Positions 44,041 through 52,942 of a stretch of 64,000 nucleotides of DNA are shown here, piece by piece (position 1 is the first letter of the stretch; the number at the start of each line of letters is the position of its first letter). Source of the DNA: Nocardia donostiensis. Lineage in GTDB: Bacteria; Actinomycetota; Actinomycetes; Mycobacteriales; Mycobacteriaceae. The DNA lies in contig NZ_MUKP01000012.1 of NCBI RefSeq assembly GCF_002081715.1, forward strand, positions 62,001-126,000, read 5' to 3'. Position numbers and translations under genes: made by a program. The notes below the pieces were generated by a model, which was given only the letters and a program-made list of their open reading frames with translations, had not been told where the DNA came from and did no database searches.

Positions 44041-45696
44041 TCACCTGATCGGTTCGGTACCGCTGTGGTGTTCGGCCGCCGCCCCTGCTGTCGCGTCGGC
44101 GCGGCCGCGATCCGACTGTGATGCGGGAGTTACGCCAGGAACTGTGTCCTCCACCACGTAACTGGCGCGGGTGTGGACCGGTGCGCCGGGATGGTCTACG
44201 TAGGGAACCACCCGGAAATCGCTGCGCCACAGGTCTTTGTCGACCTCCACCCGCACATACCCGCGTTGTGAGTTGCAGAATTTCAGGTCCGGGTTGGTGC
44301 CCAGCAGAACACGGCCGTGGCTGCTGAGATCGGTTCCGTTGCCGCCGGTGCTGATCGAGGTGCCGATGAATTCCGCGGCGACCACGGGGGTTTCCGGGTC
44401 GCTCGGGTCGCGGCGCAGGTCGGCGGCGTAGTTTTCGTGCCGGTCGCCGGTGATCACCACGAGATTGCGCACGCCGCGCTCGGCGGCTGCGCCGAGCACG
44501 AGGCTACGTTCGGCGACGTACCCGTCCCAGGCATCGGTGCCCACCGCGGTGTGCGGACCGGGGTCGTAGTCGGTCTGGTTCATCGCCACCTGGTTGCCGA
44601 TGATCTGCCAGCGCGCGGTGGATCGGGCGAACCCGTCGATCAACCATTTCCGCTGCTGCGCGCCCAGCACTGTGCGTTCCGGCGAGAACCGGTCGGTGCA
44701 GTCGGTGGCGATGTTCCCACCGCACGGCTGGGGGCTGCGATACTGCCGGGTGTCGAGCATGGTGATATCGGCCAGATCGCCGAATCGGTAGCGGCGATGC
44801 AGGCGCATCGTCGTTCCCGATGGCAGCTGCTCGATCCGCAGCGGCTGATGTTCGTACATCGCCTGCAGCGCGGCGGCGAGCCTGCGGCGGAACAGTGCGG
44901 GAATCAGATGGATATCGATTCCGTGCCCGGGCTGCGAGGACACCCAGTTGTTGTCCACCTCGTGATCGTCGAGGGTGACCAGCCACGGGAACCCGGCGTG
45001 CGCTGCCTGCAGCGGTGCTTCGGCCTTGGCCTGCGCGTAACGCAGCCGGTATCCCGGCAGGTCGACGGCCTCGGCATACAACCACGGTTCCAGCGTCATT
45101 CCCTGCCGCCCGCGTGACCAGCCGCGTTCGTAGATGTAGTCGCCGAGGTGCACGACCACGTCGAGATCTTCGGCGGCCAGATGGTCGTAGGCGGTGAAGT
45201 ATCCGGAACTCCACGCCTGGCACGAAGCGAACGCGAACCGCAACCGCTGCACCTGATGCCCGGGCGGCGGCGCGGTCCGGGTCCGACCTACCGGCGATAT
45301 CGCCTGCCCCGCTCGGAACCGGTAGAAGTACCACCGGCCCGGCTCCAGCCCACGCACTTCGGGATGAACCGTATGCGCGAGCGCCCGGGTGGCGACCGCC
45401 GACCCGCGCGCCGCGATTCGCCGGAACTGCTCGTCATGTGCGATCTCGTAGTCGACGGTCACCGGGTCCATCGCCATCCCGCCCAACCCGTCCGGGGCGA
45501 ACGGGTCCGGCGCCAACCTCGTCCACAACACCACCCCGTCCGGCGTCGGATCACCGGAGGCCACCCCCAGCGTGAACGGATCACCCAGCCACCGCGGCGC
45601 CCGGAACCGCCGGCTGCTCGCCACCGAAGTCCCCAGCAAAACCGCGATCGACCCCGCCGCGCCATAGCGCAGCAGCTGCCGCCGAGCCAGATTCAT
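44041..45696 (-). CDS. phoD: PhoD-type alkaline phosphatase, Tat-exported
   Basis: A 551-residue PhoD-family phosphodiesterase/alkaline phosphatase. It opens with a twin-arginine signal (RRQLLRYGAAGSIAVLL), then an N-terminal Fn3-like domain (DPFTLGVASGDPTPDGVVLWTRL) and the metallophosphatase core: FASCQAW, VVHLGDYIYE, TLDDHEVDNNW, IIGNQVAMNQTD and VVITGDRHENY, which supply the metal ligands. It should release phosphate from organic phosphates outside the cell. The ATG at 45696 was chosen because it places the RR motif near the N-terminus. Convergent with the ligase gene, which ends six bases away. Confidence 0.92.
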   Translation of the reverse strand: MNLARRQLLRYGAAGSIAVLLGTSVASSRRFRAPRWLGDPFTLGVASGDPTPDGVVLWTRLAPDPFAPDGLGGMAMDPVTVDYEIAHDEQFRRIAARGSAVATRALAHTVHPEVRGLEPGRWYFYRFRAGQAISPVGRTRTAPPPGHQVQRLRFAFASCQAWSSGYFTAYDHLAAEDLDVVVHLGDYIYERGWSRGRQGMTLEPWLYAEAVDLPGYRLRYAQAKAEAPLQAAHAGFPWLVTLDDHEVDNNWVSSQPGHGIDIHLIPALFRRRLAAALQAMYEHQPLRIEQLPSGTTMRLHRRYRFGDLADITMLDTRQYRSPQPCGGNIATDCTDRFSPERTVLGAQQRKWLIDGFARSTARWQIIGNQVAMNQTDYDPGPHTAVGTDAWDGYVAERSLVLGAAAERGVRNLVVITGDRHENYAADLRRDPSDPETPVVAAEFIGTSISTGGNGTDLSSHGRVLLGTNPDLKFCNSQRGYVRVEVDKDLWRSDFRVVPYVDHPGAPVHTRASYVVEDTVPGVTPASQSDRGRADATAGAAAEHHSGTEPIR

Positions 45697-45861
45697 ACCG
45701 CGTGTGCCTCCCACGTCCGACGATAGCGCCCGCGCTTGCCGCGTGCTCATACGTCGGCCCTGCGCTTTCACCTCGCGTTCTGTTGCAACACCTCGCCCAG
45801 AACGCAATTGGCGTGCGGTGACCCTGGGTGCGGCCCGGTGGAGCTGGGTAAACTGCCGGGC

Positions 45862-46590
45862 ATGTCGGTGGCTTCACCACAATCGCGGACCACGGGGGCG
45901 GTCAGTGGCTACGAGGCGCGCTGGCAGCGGCACAACACCGCACGGCAGTTGAGCATTCTGCGGGCGGCGGTGGAGCTGCTGGAGGAGAATCCGCCGGGCG
46001 CTGATATCCCGGTGCTTCGGATAGCCAAACGTGCGGGCGTCGCCAAATCCGTCGTCTATCGGCAGTTCAGCGGCCGCGAGGACCTGGACCGGCGGATCCG
46101 CTCGTATCTGATCGACGATTTCGTCGCCGTAGTGGATGAACAGCTCGATGTGAGCACCGGTTCGATACGCGAGATCATCACCCGCACCGTGCGCGCTGTC
46201 GCCGAGTGGATGTCGGACCACCCGAACCTCATCGCCTTCGCCAGGACCGGCCCGCCCGCCGAAGGGCCGGACAGCGTCGATGCCGTGAGCAGTCTGAAAA
46301 CGCGGATATCAGCCCGGTCGTGGGAGCTGATCAGCGCCATCGCACGGCTTATGCGCGTCGAGGCGGCGGCGCTGGAATCGGTGCCGTTCGCGGTGGTCAC
46401 CATGGTGGAGGGGGTGCTGTCGGCGTGGGCCGGCGACCCGCAACCCACCCGCACGCGCCCAGAAATCGTCGACGAGCTCGCCGCCTACGCCTGGTATGTG
46501 CTCGACGGCTCGGCCAGATCGATCGGGGTGGTGGTCGACCCCGATCGAGAGCTGACCGAAGTGATCGCCCAGTTCCGAGCTGCCGGCTGA
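45862..46590 (+). CDS. TetR-family regulator
   Basis: A 242-residue TetR-type repressor. The N-terminal DNA-binding domain (about 22-75) reads RQLSILRAAVELLEENPPGADIPVLRIAKRAGVAKSVVYRQFSGREDL, with the helix-turn-helix around RIAKRAGVAKSVVYRQF. The rest is an all-helical ligand domain of unknown specificity. It converges with the AurF-like gene, two bases apart; TetR proteins in this position in mycobacteria often regulate that diiron enzyme, but it is not shown here. Confidence 0.88.
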   Translation: MSVASPQSRTTGAVSGYEARWQRHNTARQLSILRAAVELLEENPPGADIPVLRIAKRAGVAKSVVYRQFSGREDLDRRIRSYLIDDFVAVVDEQLDVSTGSIREIITRTVRAVAEWMSDHPNLIAFARTGPPAEGPDSVDAVSSLKTRISARSWELISAIARLMRVEAAALESVPFAVVTMVEGVLSAWAGDPQPTRTRPEIVDELAAYAWYVLDGSARSIGVVVDPDRELTEVIAQFRAAG

Positions 46591-46591
46591 T

Positions 46592-47590
46592 TCAGGCAGT
46601 CGCGCGCAATCGGCGCTCGGGTTCGCTGCGGTAGCGGGCATAGTCGCCGTCGATATGCAGCGCTTTCCACAGCCGCCGCGTCACCGGGTTCATCAAACCC
46701 AGCTCGTCGGCAAGGGTGCGCATATCACCGAAGTAGCCGGCGAGGGTCCGGCGTGCGGCCGGGCTGCGCCAGAACGCTTCCTTGATCACCTCACGCGGGA
46801 TATCGAACTTTTCCGCGAACGACCGCGGCGGTGCCATGATCTCCCCGGCCAGCCATCGGAGGGCCAGCGGGAAAGCCACCCCGCATACGGCCGTGGACAC
46901 GGGGTTCATCTTCGCCATATGCGCCTTGAGGAATTCTCCCGCGAACGAGATGTGCCGCGCTTCCTCGGCGATATGGATCTCCATGGTGCGCAGCACCATC
47001 GGCGGCATATTGCCGCCGTCGCGGATCAGCGCCTTCTGGTAATGATCGATCGGTTCCTCACCGCCGAGGATGCCCATGAACAGGATGACGTGCGCGTACC
47101 CACCGGCTACCCCGATAAACGGCGACAGCACCCGGAAGATCGGCCGCATCCCCGGCACGTCCACCCCGATCCGGTTCACCAGTTCCTGGAACATCTGGAT
47201 GTGGTTGCACTCTTCGGTCATTTCGTGCAGGCAGTACCGGAACTCGGGCGACCCGTTGGGCAGCTTCATGATGTACTGCATCATCCCGCGGATCAGGATG
47301 GTTTCGAATGCCGCGCCGACCTTGATCGCGTTGGCGACCCGCCATTTGCCGATCTCGATCTGTCGTTCCAGCGGCTGTTCCTGGTACCAGCGGGTGGCGC
47401 CGAGCGGATCGATCTCAGGGGAGAGGACCCAGCGGGGGTCGTTCGGGTCGATGGCGAGTTCCGGTGAATCCCAGTCGATATCGAGGTAGGGATCGAAGCG
47501 GCGGTGCACCGAGCCTTCCGACAGCGTGTGCAGCGCCTCGCGGTATCGCGCGGTGAGCTTCTCGGTCAGCGGCACAGTCGACGGCATCAT
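46592..47590 (-). CDS. AurF-like diiron oxygenase
   Basis: A 332-residue ferritin-like diiron protein of the AurF (p-aminobenzoate N-oxygenase) family. Iron ligands are visible as Glu96 (AFETIL), ExxEExxH in HEMTEECNH (123-130) and the second ExxxxEExxH set in EIHIAEEARH (204-213). AurF oxidises aryl amines to nitro groups; most actinobacterial relatives are uncharacterised, so the substrate is unknown and the N-oxygenase label is only by family. It is convergent with a TetR gene. Confidence 0.85.
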   Translation of the reverse strand: MMPSTVPLTEKLTARYREALHTLSEGSVHRRFDPYLDIDWDSPELAIDPNDPRWVLSPEIDPLGATRWYQEQPLERQIEIGKWRVANAIKVGAAFETILIRGMMQYIMKLPNGSPEFRYCLHEMTEECNHIQMFQELVNRIGVDVPGMRPIFRVLSPFIGVAGGYAHVILFMGILGGEEPIDHYQKALIRDGGNMPPMVLRTMEIHIAEEARHISFAGEFLKAHMAKMNPVSTAVCGVAFPLALRWLAGEIMAPPRSFAEKFDIPREVIKEAFWRSPAARRTLAGYFGDMRTLADELGLMNPVTRRLWKALHIDGDYARYRSEPERRLRATA

Positions 47591-47891
47591 CGGAGTCTCC
47601 TCGTGCGTGTGGCATATGTCTCTGAGCTCAATTTACCGAGACTAGAGGTCCCAGTAAATAGCTAGAGCAAAAACCGTTACGGAAAGTTACGGGAACTGGG
47701 AGAATGGGCACACTTGAAATGAAAATCATTGCCGTTTATCTTTGTACCGGCCTCTGACCCACACGTGACGGTGCTGCACCAGACGTGACCTTCGGAGGCG
47801 CCGAGCACGAACACCGGTACCGCCGGCCCGCCGCTAGGCAGACCGGACGCCGGACCGCTCGCACTCGGCTCAGGATGAGGAACGGAGCACC
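47591..47891. other. Spacer before the zinc chaperone gene
   Basis: Intergenic region holding the promoters of the AurF-like gene (minus) and aztD (plus). It includes a Zur-like site near 47715-47735 and an AT-rich patch (ATAGCTAGAGCAAAAACC) near 47657-47674. No gene was seen. Confidence 0.5.
47715..47735. promoter_or_regulatory. Candidate Zur operator
   Basis: TGAAATGAAAATCATTGCC contains TGAAAATCATT, the core half of the actinobacterial Zur box (TGAAAATGATTTTCA-like). The right half is degraded. It lies about 155 bases upstream of a zinc-chaperone gene, where zinc-dependent repression is expected. Assigned by eye. Confidence 0.5.
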
Positions 47892-49106
47892 ATGCACTAT
47901 CGGACGCGCACCACCAGGGCGGCCGCGTTATCGGGCTTACTCACGGCGGTCGTCGCGCTCAGCGGCTGTGGCGACGCAACCGACGACACCACCGGTACCG
48001 CCACAGCGCCGGTAGCGGTCACCTACGACGGCGGGATCTACCTGCTGGACCCGGCCTCGCTCACCGTAACCTGGGACGTCGAACTGCCCGGCTTCAACCG
48101 GATCGACCCGGCAGGCGACGACCGGCACCTGATGGTGGCGACCGAGACCGGTTTCCGGGTACTCGACGCAACCACCGCGCAGTTCACCGGTCTGGAATTC
48201 CCCGGCCCCGAGCCGGGTCACGTGGTCCGCAATGCCGGACGCACCGTGCTGTTCTCCGACGGAACCGGGCAGGTGATCTCGTTCGATCCCACCGGACTTG
48301 CCGAGGGCAAACCCGAGATCAGGGAATACCGTGCCGCCGCACCGCATCACGGCCTCGCGGTTGAACTTTCCGACGGTTCGCTGGCAGTCACCCTGGGCGA
48401 GGACAGTCACGACCACGACCACGACCACGACCACGGCGCGGACGGTCACGACCACGCACACGACGAGCACTGGGGTGGCCTGGTGGTGCTCGACGCCGAC
48501 CGCACAGAGATCGCCCGCAGCGAGGACTGCCCCGGTGTGCACGGCGAGGCCACCGCACAGGGGGAAGCCGTGCTGGTCGGTTGCCGCGACGGCGCGCTGA
48601 TCTACCGCGACGGCGCCATCACCAAGGTCACCAGCCCCACCCCGTACGGGCGCATCGGCAACCACGCGGGCAGCGATGTGTCACCGATCGTGCTGGGTGA
48701 CTACAAGAAGGACGAGAACGCCGAACTGGAACGGCCCAAGCAGGTTTCGTTGATCGACACCACGGACGCGACCCTGCGGCTGGTCGACCTGGGGACGAGC
48801 TATTCCTACCGCGGTCTCGCCCGCGGTCCGCAGGGTGAGGCGCTGGTACTCGGCACCGACGGCAAGATCCATGTGATCGATCCGGTCGCGGGCCGCGTGG
48901 ATCGCACCATCGCGGTCATCGCGCCCTGGGAGGAACCGCTGGACTGGAAGAAGCCCAGCCCCGGCCTGTTCGTGCGCGATGGTATCGCCTACGTGGCGGA
49001 CGCGCCGAGCCGAAAAGTGCACCGGGTCGACCTGGCCACCGGTGAAGTGACGTCGTCGTCGGAACTTCCGTCCGCGCCGAACGAGATCAGCGGCGTCGTT
49101 TCCTGA
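47892..49106 (+). CDS. aztD: AztD-like zinc metallochaperone lipoprotein
   Basis: A 404-residue exported lipoprotein with the lipobox LSGC (Cys near 26). The body reads as repeated beta-propeller blades (VTYDGGIYLLDPASLTVTWDVEL, LATGFRVLDATTA-like and others) and has a His/Asp-rich loop (about 173-192, HDHDHDHDHGADGHDHAH) that would bind zinc. AztD captures zinc outside the membrane and delivers it to the AztC solute-binding protein of an ABC importer. No aztABC genes are adjacent, so here it is an orphan. Upstream there is a Zur-like site. The function is by family; the loop pattern is direct. Confidence 0.85.
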   Translation: MHYRTRTTRAAALSGLLTAVVALSGCGDATDDTTGTATAPVAVTYDGGIYLLDPASLTVTWDVELPGFNRIDPAGDDRHLMVATETGFRVLDATTAQFTGLEFPGPEPGHVVRNAGRTVLFSDGTGQVISFDPTGLAEGKPEIREYRAAAPHHGLAVELSDGSLAVTLGEDSHDHDHDHDHGADGHDHAHDEHWGGLVVLDADRTEIARSEDCPGVHGEATAQGEAVLVGCRDGALIYRDGAITKVTSPTPYGRIGNHAGSDVSPIVLGDYKKDENAELERPKQVSLIDTTDATLRLVDLGTSYSYRGLARGPQGEALVLGTDGKIHVIDPVAGRVDRTIAVIAPWEEPLDWKKPSPGLFVRDGIAYVADAPSRKVHRVDLATGEVTSSSELPSAPNEISGVVS

Positions 49107-49472
49107 TACTTCGCAGCGACGCTCGGGCGTGTATGAGGGGCGCGCTCGGCCGCTGCCGGGTGTTTCGGTCGATTACCGCTGCCCGCCGCGAAAACCACCC
49201 GTGTTCTGCCCTCTATGCTCCCGAAGCGAAGGCGCGGCCATGCCGACGAAAAGCGGAACCGGAGCGGCATCAGCGTGTCACCTCACCCCGCCGAGGTGCT
49301 GCGCGGAACTCGCGCCATCCCGATACGTCGTGATGGTGGGCATCGACAAGGCATCCCACGGAAAGCCCTGGTAGGCCGCAGGGGACGATGCTTCATCGAC
49401 ACGATCGGTGTGCTGATCGGCACGGACTCGCAACGCGGGCGTTGCCGGGCTCACCTGCGGTCGACGGCTACT
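49107..49472. other. Gap after aztD
   Basis: About 366 bases with only short frames on either strand; none has a good ribosome-binding site or a recognised product. No terminator-like hairpin was identified by eye. Confidence 0.4.
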
Positions 49473-50291
49473 TCATTCGGGAGGGACGGCGACCGTCTCC
49501 GCGAAGACACGGAACGTCTCGACGCGTATTGCATCCGGGGCGAAGTCGATCACCGCGACAGCCGGTCCTTGCTCGAACTCGATACTCGCGGTGACCGTGC
49601 GTCCGGCGGCGATCGTCTTGCCCTGCCGGAGTCCCCGTGCCCGGCCGACAAACTCTTCTACCGGAACAGAGCCGCCCGGCACGAGTTCGATCCCGCGCCC
49701 GCCGAGCAGCTGGGTCACGGCGCCGGTGTTCCCGGCGGAAGCCGCGGCGAACAGGGCACCGGCAACCCGTTTGCCCCGGCCGCCGACGCCGGTGCATGCC
49801 CGCGCCATTCCGGTGAGCCCACCGACCCCCTGGTTGCGGATCAGCAGACCGCCCAGTTTTGCGCCCGCGCCCAGTCCGCGCGGGCCGGTGCCCAGCAGCC
49901 GGGCGATCATGGCTGGCAGTTCCCAGTGCGCGGCCAGATAGGCGATCCTGAGCCCGCGGTCCGTCCCCGCCAGTTCGTAGCGCAGGTGCATCGGCACCCG
50001 GACGGTGGCGCCGGTGGACATGGTGATCTCGATGGCCAGATCCCGCAGGATCGTGCCGGGTCCGGCGAAATCGTGTTCGACGTCGAAGGCAATGGAGTTC
50101 GGCGCGATGAATGTGTCGTAGAAGCGTTCGATCGCCGCCGTGCCGGTGTGCGGGCTCGCCCCGACCGGATCGTTGACCACGGCGTCGTCGGTGAACAGGC
50201 CGACCCAGGCGGCACGGTCGTGCGCGGCCACCGCGCGTGGTGAGGCGAGGACGGCGGTGAGCAGTTCCGTGGTGGTCGGTTCGCTCGTCAT
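49473..50291 (-). CDS. SnoaL/ketosteroid-isomerase-like (NTF2-fold) protein
   Basis: A 272-residue protein with an N-terminal NTF2-like domain (RAAWVGLFTDDAVVNDPVGASPHTG ... AIERFYDTFIAPNSIAFDVEHDF, about 20-140) and a C-terminal half repeating the fold (AAASAGNTGAVTQLLGGRGIELVPGG ... ASIEFEQGPAVAVIDFAPDAI). The family includes ketosteroid isomerases and many enzymes of steroid, polyketide or aromatic metabolism, so the reaction is not fixed. It is 10 bases downstream of no gene start: the fadD gene lies at 50302, on the same strand and upstream, giving a likely co-transcribed pair. Confidence 0.75.
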   Translation of the reverse strand: MTSEPTTTELLTAVLASPRAVAAHDRAAWVGLFTDDAVVNDPVGASPHTGTAAIERFYDTFIAPNSIAFDVEHDFAGPGTILRDLAIEITMSTGATVRVPMHLRYELAGTDRGLRIAYLAAHWELPAMIARLLGTGPRGLGAGAKLGGLLIRNQGVGGLTGMARACTGVGGRGKRVAGALFAAASAGNTGAVTQLLGGRGIELVPGGSVPVEEFVGRARGLRQGKTIAAGRTVTASIEFEQGPAVAVIDFAPDAIRVETFRVFAETVAVPPE

Positions 50292-50301
50292 GGGTGGCTC
50301 C

Positions 50302-51945
50302 TCAGAGTTCGATACCGGTACGGACGACTTTGCCGGTGGCGTTGCGCGGTAACGGGTCGCTCGTCAGCCGCCACGACGACGGCACCTTGTAGTAGGCCAC
50401 CCGTTCGGCGACGAAGGCACGCAATTCGTCGGCGGTGACGCTATCGGCGGCGCCGACCACGACCACGGCGCCCACCGCCTGCCCGAGGTCGGCGTCCGGC
50501 ACCCCGATCACTGCGCATTCGCGGACCGCTGGATGCGCCTCCAGGCACTGTTCGACCTCGCTGGGGTAAACGTTCTCACCGCCGCGCAGAATCAGATCCG
50601 AACGCCGGCCCGACAGGCGCAGCCTGCCGTCTTCCACAGTGCCGATATCGCCGGTACGCAACCAGCCTTCCGGAGTGATCGCGGCCGCTGAAGCCGCCTC
50701 GTCCTCCCAGTAGCCGAGCATGACGTACGGGCTGCGCACCCAGATCTCGCCCTCCGTGCCGTCGGCGACCGGCGCACCCGTTGCGTCGTGGATGCCCAGT
50801 TCGACCCCGAGCACCGGACGCCCAACCGTATCCGGGAACTCGGCGAGCTCGGCCGGGGTCGCCAGCGTCGCCGCGGTACTGCATTCGGTGAGCCCGTAAC
50901 TGGTGACCAGCGCGGTACGCGCCACCGGAAGCCGGTCCCGCAGCCGCTGCTGCAAGGTGGCCGACGACGGTGCGGAATTGAGCGAGAACGCACGCAGCGC
51001 GGACAGGTCGTAGCGGGACAGATCCTGTTCCAGAAGGCGGGCGGCCATGGTCGGCATCGCGCCCCAGTTGGTGACGCGCTCGCGCTCCATCAGCCGCAGC
51101 ACCCGGTCGGCGTCGAACGAACCCTGATGGATGACCGCGGTATCACCGGTCACCAGTCGCGGCACCACCAGATTGTGCAGGCTGGCGATATGGAACAGCG
51201 GTGAGGTGAGCAGGAAACATCGCCGGCTCGGCTCCGCGCCGCTCAGCGCTGCGATCAGGGCATCGTTGTAGGCGTGGTAGCCGATGACCGCGATGAGGTT
51301 GCGATGCGAATGCGTGACGCCTTTCGGGCGTCCGCTGGTGCCGCTGGTGTAGAGGATCACGGCGGGTTCGTCTTCGCCCACCATGACGGGCTCGGGTGAG
51401 CGACCGGCGAATTCGCTGATCAGAGCAGGGATATCGCGTCCCATGGTCAGCACAGGCGTGCTCGTGGCTGATTCGGCGAGCACGGTGGCGCGGGTGGCGT
51501 CGGCGACCAGTACCGCGGGGCGGGTGTGGCCGAGCCCGTATTCGATTTCCGGCCTCGCCCACCACGCGTTGTAACCCACCGCGATCGCGCCGAGCAGCTG
51601 GGACGCCCAGAACGTGAGTACCCATTCGATGGTATTGGCGGCCAGGATCCCGACGCGATCGCCGCTGCCGATGCCGTAGCGTTCGCGCAGTGCGCAGGCC
51701 AGCGCGTTGGCCGCGGCGGCGTGCTCGGCGAACGACAGCCGCCGGTCCGCCGTCACCAGGTAGTCGCGCTCGCCCCACCGCATCGACTCCGCCAGCACAT
51801 CACCGAGGCACCTGGCACGCTGCCGCAGCACGGGCATGGGTACGCCGCGCACTTCCTCGGTGACCATCTCGAACGGCCCGCCGGGGCCGGTCAGGGCGGT
51901 GACGGCCGCCGCGGTGCGCGTCTGCTGGTCCACTGAATCGCTCAT
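50302..51945 (-). CDS. Acyl-CoA ligase / AMP-dependent synthetase (FadD-like)
   Basis: A 547-residue ANL-superfamily enzyme. Motifs: phosphate loop [16 protein letters not shown] (about residue 205), A5 SYGLTECS, A7 [10 protein letters not shown]8 [16 protein letters not shown] and the catalytic Lys near the end in [10 protein letters not shown]. It should activate a carboxylic acid to acyl-AMP and then acyl-CoA. The start at ATG 51945 fits family length. It lies upstream of a KSI/SnoaL-like gene on the same strand; steroid, fatty-acid or aromatic acid substrates are all possible. Confidence 0.9.
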   Translation of the reverse strand: MSDSVDQQTRTAAAVTALTGPGGPFEMVTEEVRGVPMPVLRQRARCLGDVLAESMRWGERDYLVTADRRLSFAEHAAAANALACALRERYGIGSGDRVGILAANTIEWVLTFWASQLLGAIAVGYNAWWARPEIEYGLGHTRPAVLVADATRATVLAESATSTPVLTMGRDIPALISEFAGRSPEPVMVGEDEPAVILYTSGTSGRPKGVTHSHRNLIAVIGYHAYNDALIAALSGAEPSRRCFLLTSPLFHIASLHNLVVPRLVTGDTAVIHQGSFDADRVLRLMERERVTNWGAMPTMAARLLEQDLSRYDLSALRAFSLNSAPSSATLQQRLRDRLPVARTALVTSYGLTECSTAATLATPAELAEFPDTVGRPVLGVELGIHDATGAPVADGTEGEIWVRSPYVMLGYWEDEAASAAAITPEGWLRTGDIGTVEDGRLRLSGRRSDLILRGGENVYPSEVEQCLEAHPAVRECAVIGVPDADLGQAVGAVVVVGAADSVTADELRAFVAERVAYYKVPSSWRLTSDPLPRNATGKVVRTGIEL

Positions 51946-52119
51946 CGGAGGGTCCGTCCTGCCTGTGAAATCACCTGCGCAAACACTGTAACGTGTTCTA
52001 TTTTTTCGCATGGTAGTCCGGTATCACACCGCCGGGATGCAAATGTGTCGGAGCGGTGGGGCATCATCTGTGCTCGCAGCTATTTCACGAAACCGCGAGA
52101 ATTGCCCGGAGAGCACACC

Positions 52120-52875
52120 ATGTCGTCGCCGCGAACCAAGCCCAAACCCTTGTCGGAGCAGGAGATTCAGCAGATCGCCGCGGAAATTACCGAGGGCCGC
52201 CCACCGATGGTGTGGTTCACCGCCGCCGCGGTGGGCGTACCGGAAGGACGCTCGGGCAAGGTTGTGGCCCTGGGGGATCCAGCCGACGGTGATTTTCTGC
52301 AGGTCCGTCCCACCGGCTCCAAAGATGTGCTGTCGTTTTCCCCCACCGAGATCACCTTGACCAAACCGCCGCGTGATCGCGCGGCGGCTCCAGCGAAACA
52401 GCCGACCAGTAAGGAAAACAGCGTGCCCCAGCCGCCGTCCGCGCCGAGCCCCGTATCAGACGCTCCCACCGGCAGCGCGCCCCGCACACCGGCGAAAACC
52501 GCCCCCGCATCGACGGCAGGCACCGCCAAACCCGCTGCGCCGAAGCCGGCCGCGCCCGCCACCCCGGCCGCAGGCAAACCGGCCAAGTCGACCGCGCCCC
52601 GTAAAGCGAAAACACCCGAGGTGACGGTGACCCTCGTCGGTACAGCCGACGGCGAATGGACCGTCGATGTGGCCAGCGGTAAGAAGCGCACCGTGCGCGC
52701 GCTGCCGGTGGCCAGCTCGGCCGTGGCGCAGGCCGCGAAACTGCTGCACCCCGAAGTCGCCGACGTGGTGGCCGGGGTGCTGGAGGCCGCGCGCGACGCG
52801 CAGCAGGCGAAGGTGGAGCAGTTACAGGCCGAATTGGAGCAGGCCAAACGGCTGCTCGAGGATCTGTCGGACTGA
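52120..52875 (+). CDS. DUF6319-like Ala/Pro-rich protein
   Basis: A 251-residue protein. The first 85 residues are conserved-looking and may bind DNA or nucleic acid (LSEQEIQQIAAEITEGRPPMVWFTAAAVGVPEGRSGKVVALGD). Residues about 88-165 are a Pro/Ala/Lys low-complexity linker; the last 80 form a second small domain with helices and a final coiled-coil (DAQQAKVEQLQAELEQAKRLLEDL). I associate it with the actinobacterial family DUF6319, function unknown. ATG with CGGAGAG upstream. Confidence 0.6.
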   Translation: MSSPRTKPKPLSEQEIQQIAAEITEGRPPMVWFTAAAVGVPEGRSGKVVALGDPADGDFLQVRPTGSKDVLSFSPTEITLTKPPRDRAAAPAKQPTSKENSVPQPPSAPSPVSDAPTGSAPRTPAKTAPASTAGTAKPAAPKPAAPATPAAGKPAKSTAPRKAKTPEVTVTLVGTADGEWTVDVASGKKRTVRALPVASSAVAQAAKLLHPEVADVVAGVLEAARDAQQAKVEQLQAELEQAKRLLEDLSD

Positions 52876-52942
52876 CACCGACCGGCCGGGCCCGAGCAGG
52901 CGCCGTCGCTACCCGCCCGCGCTCACAGCCGGGCGGGTTCGC

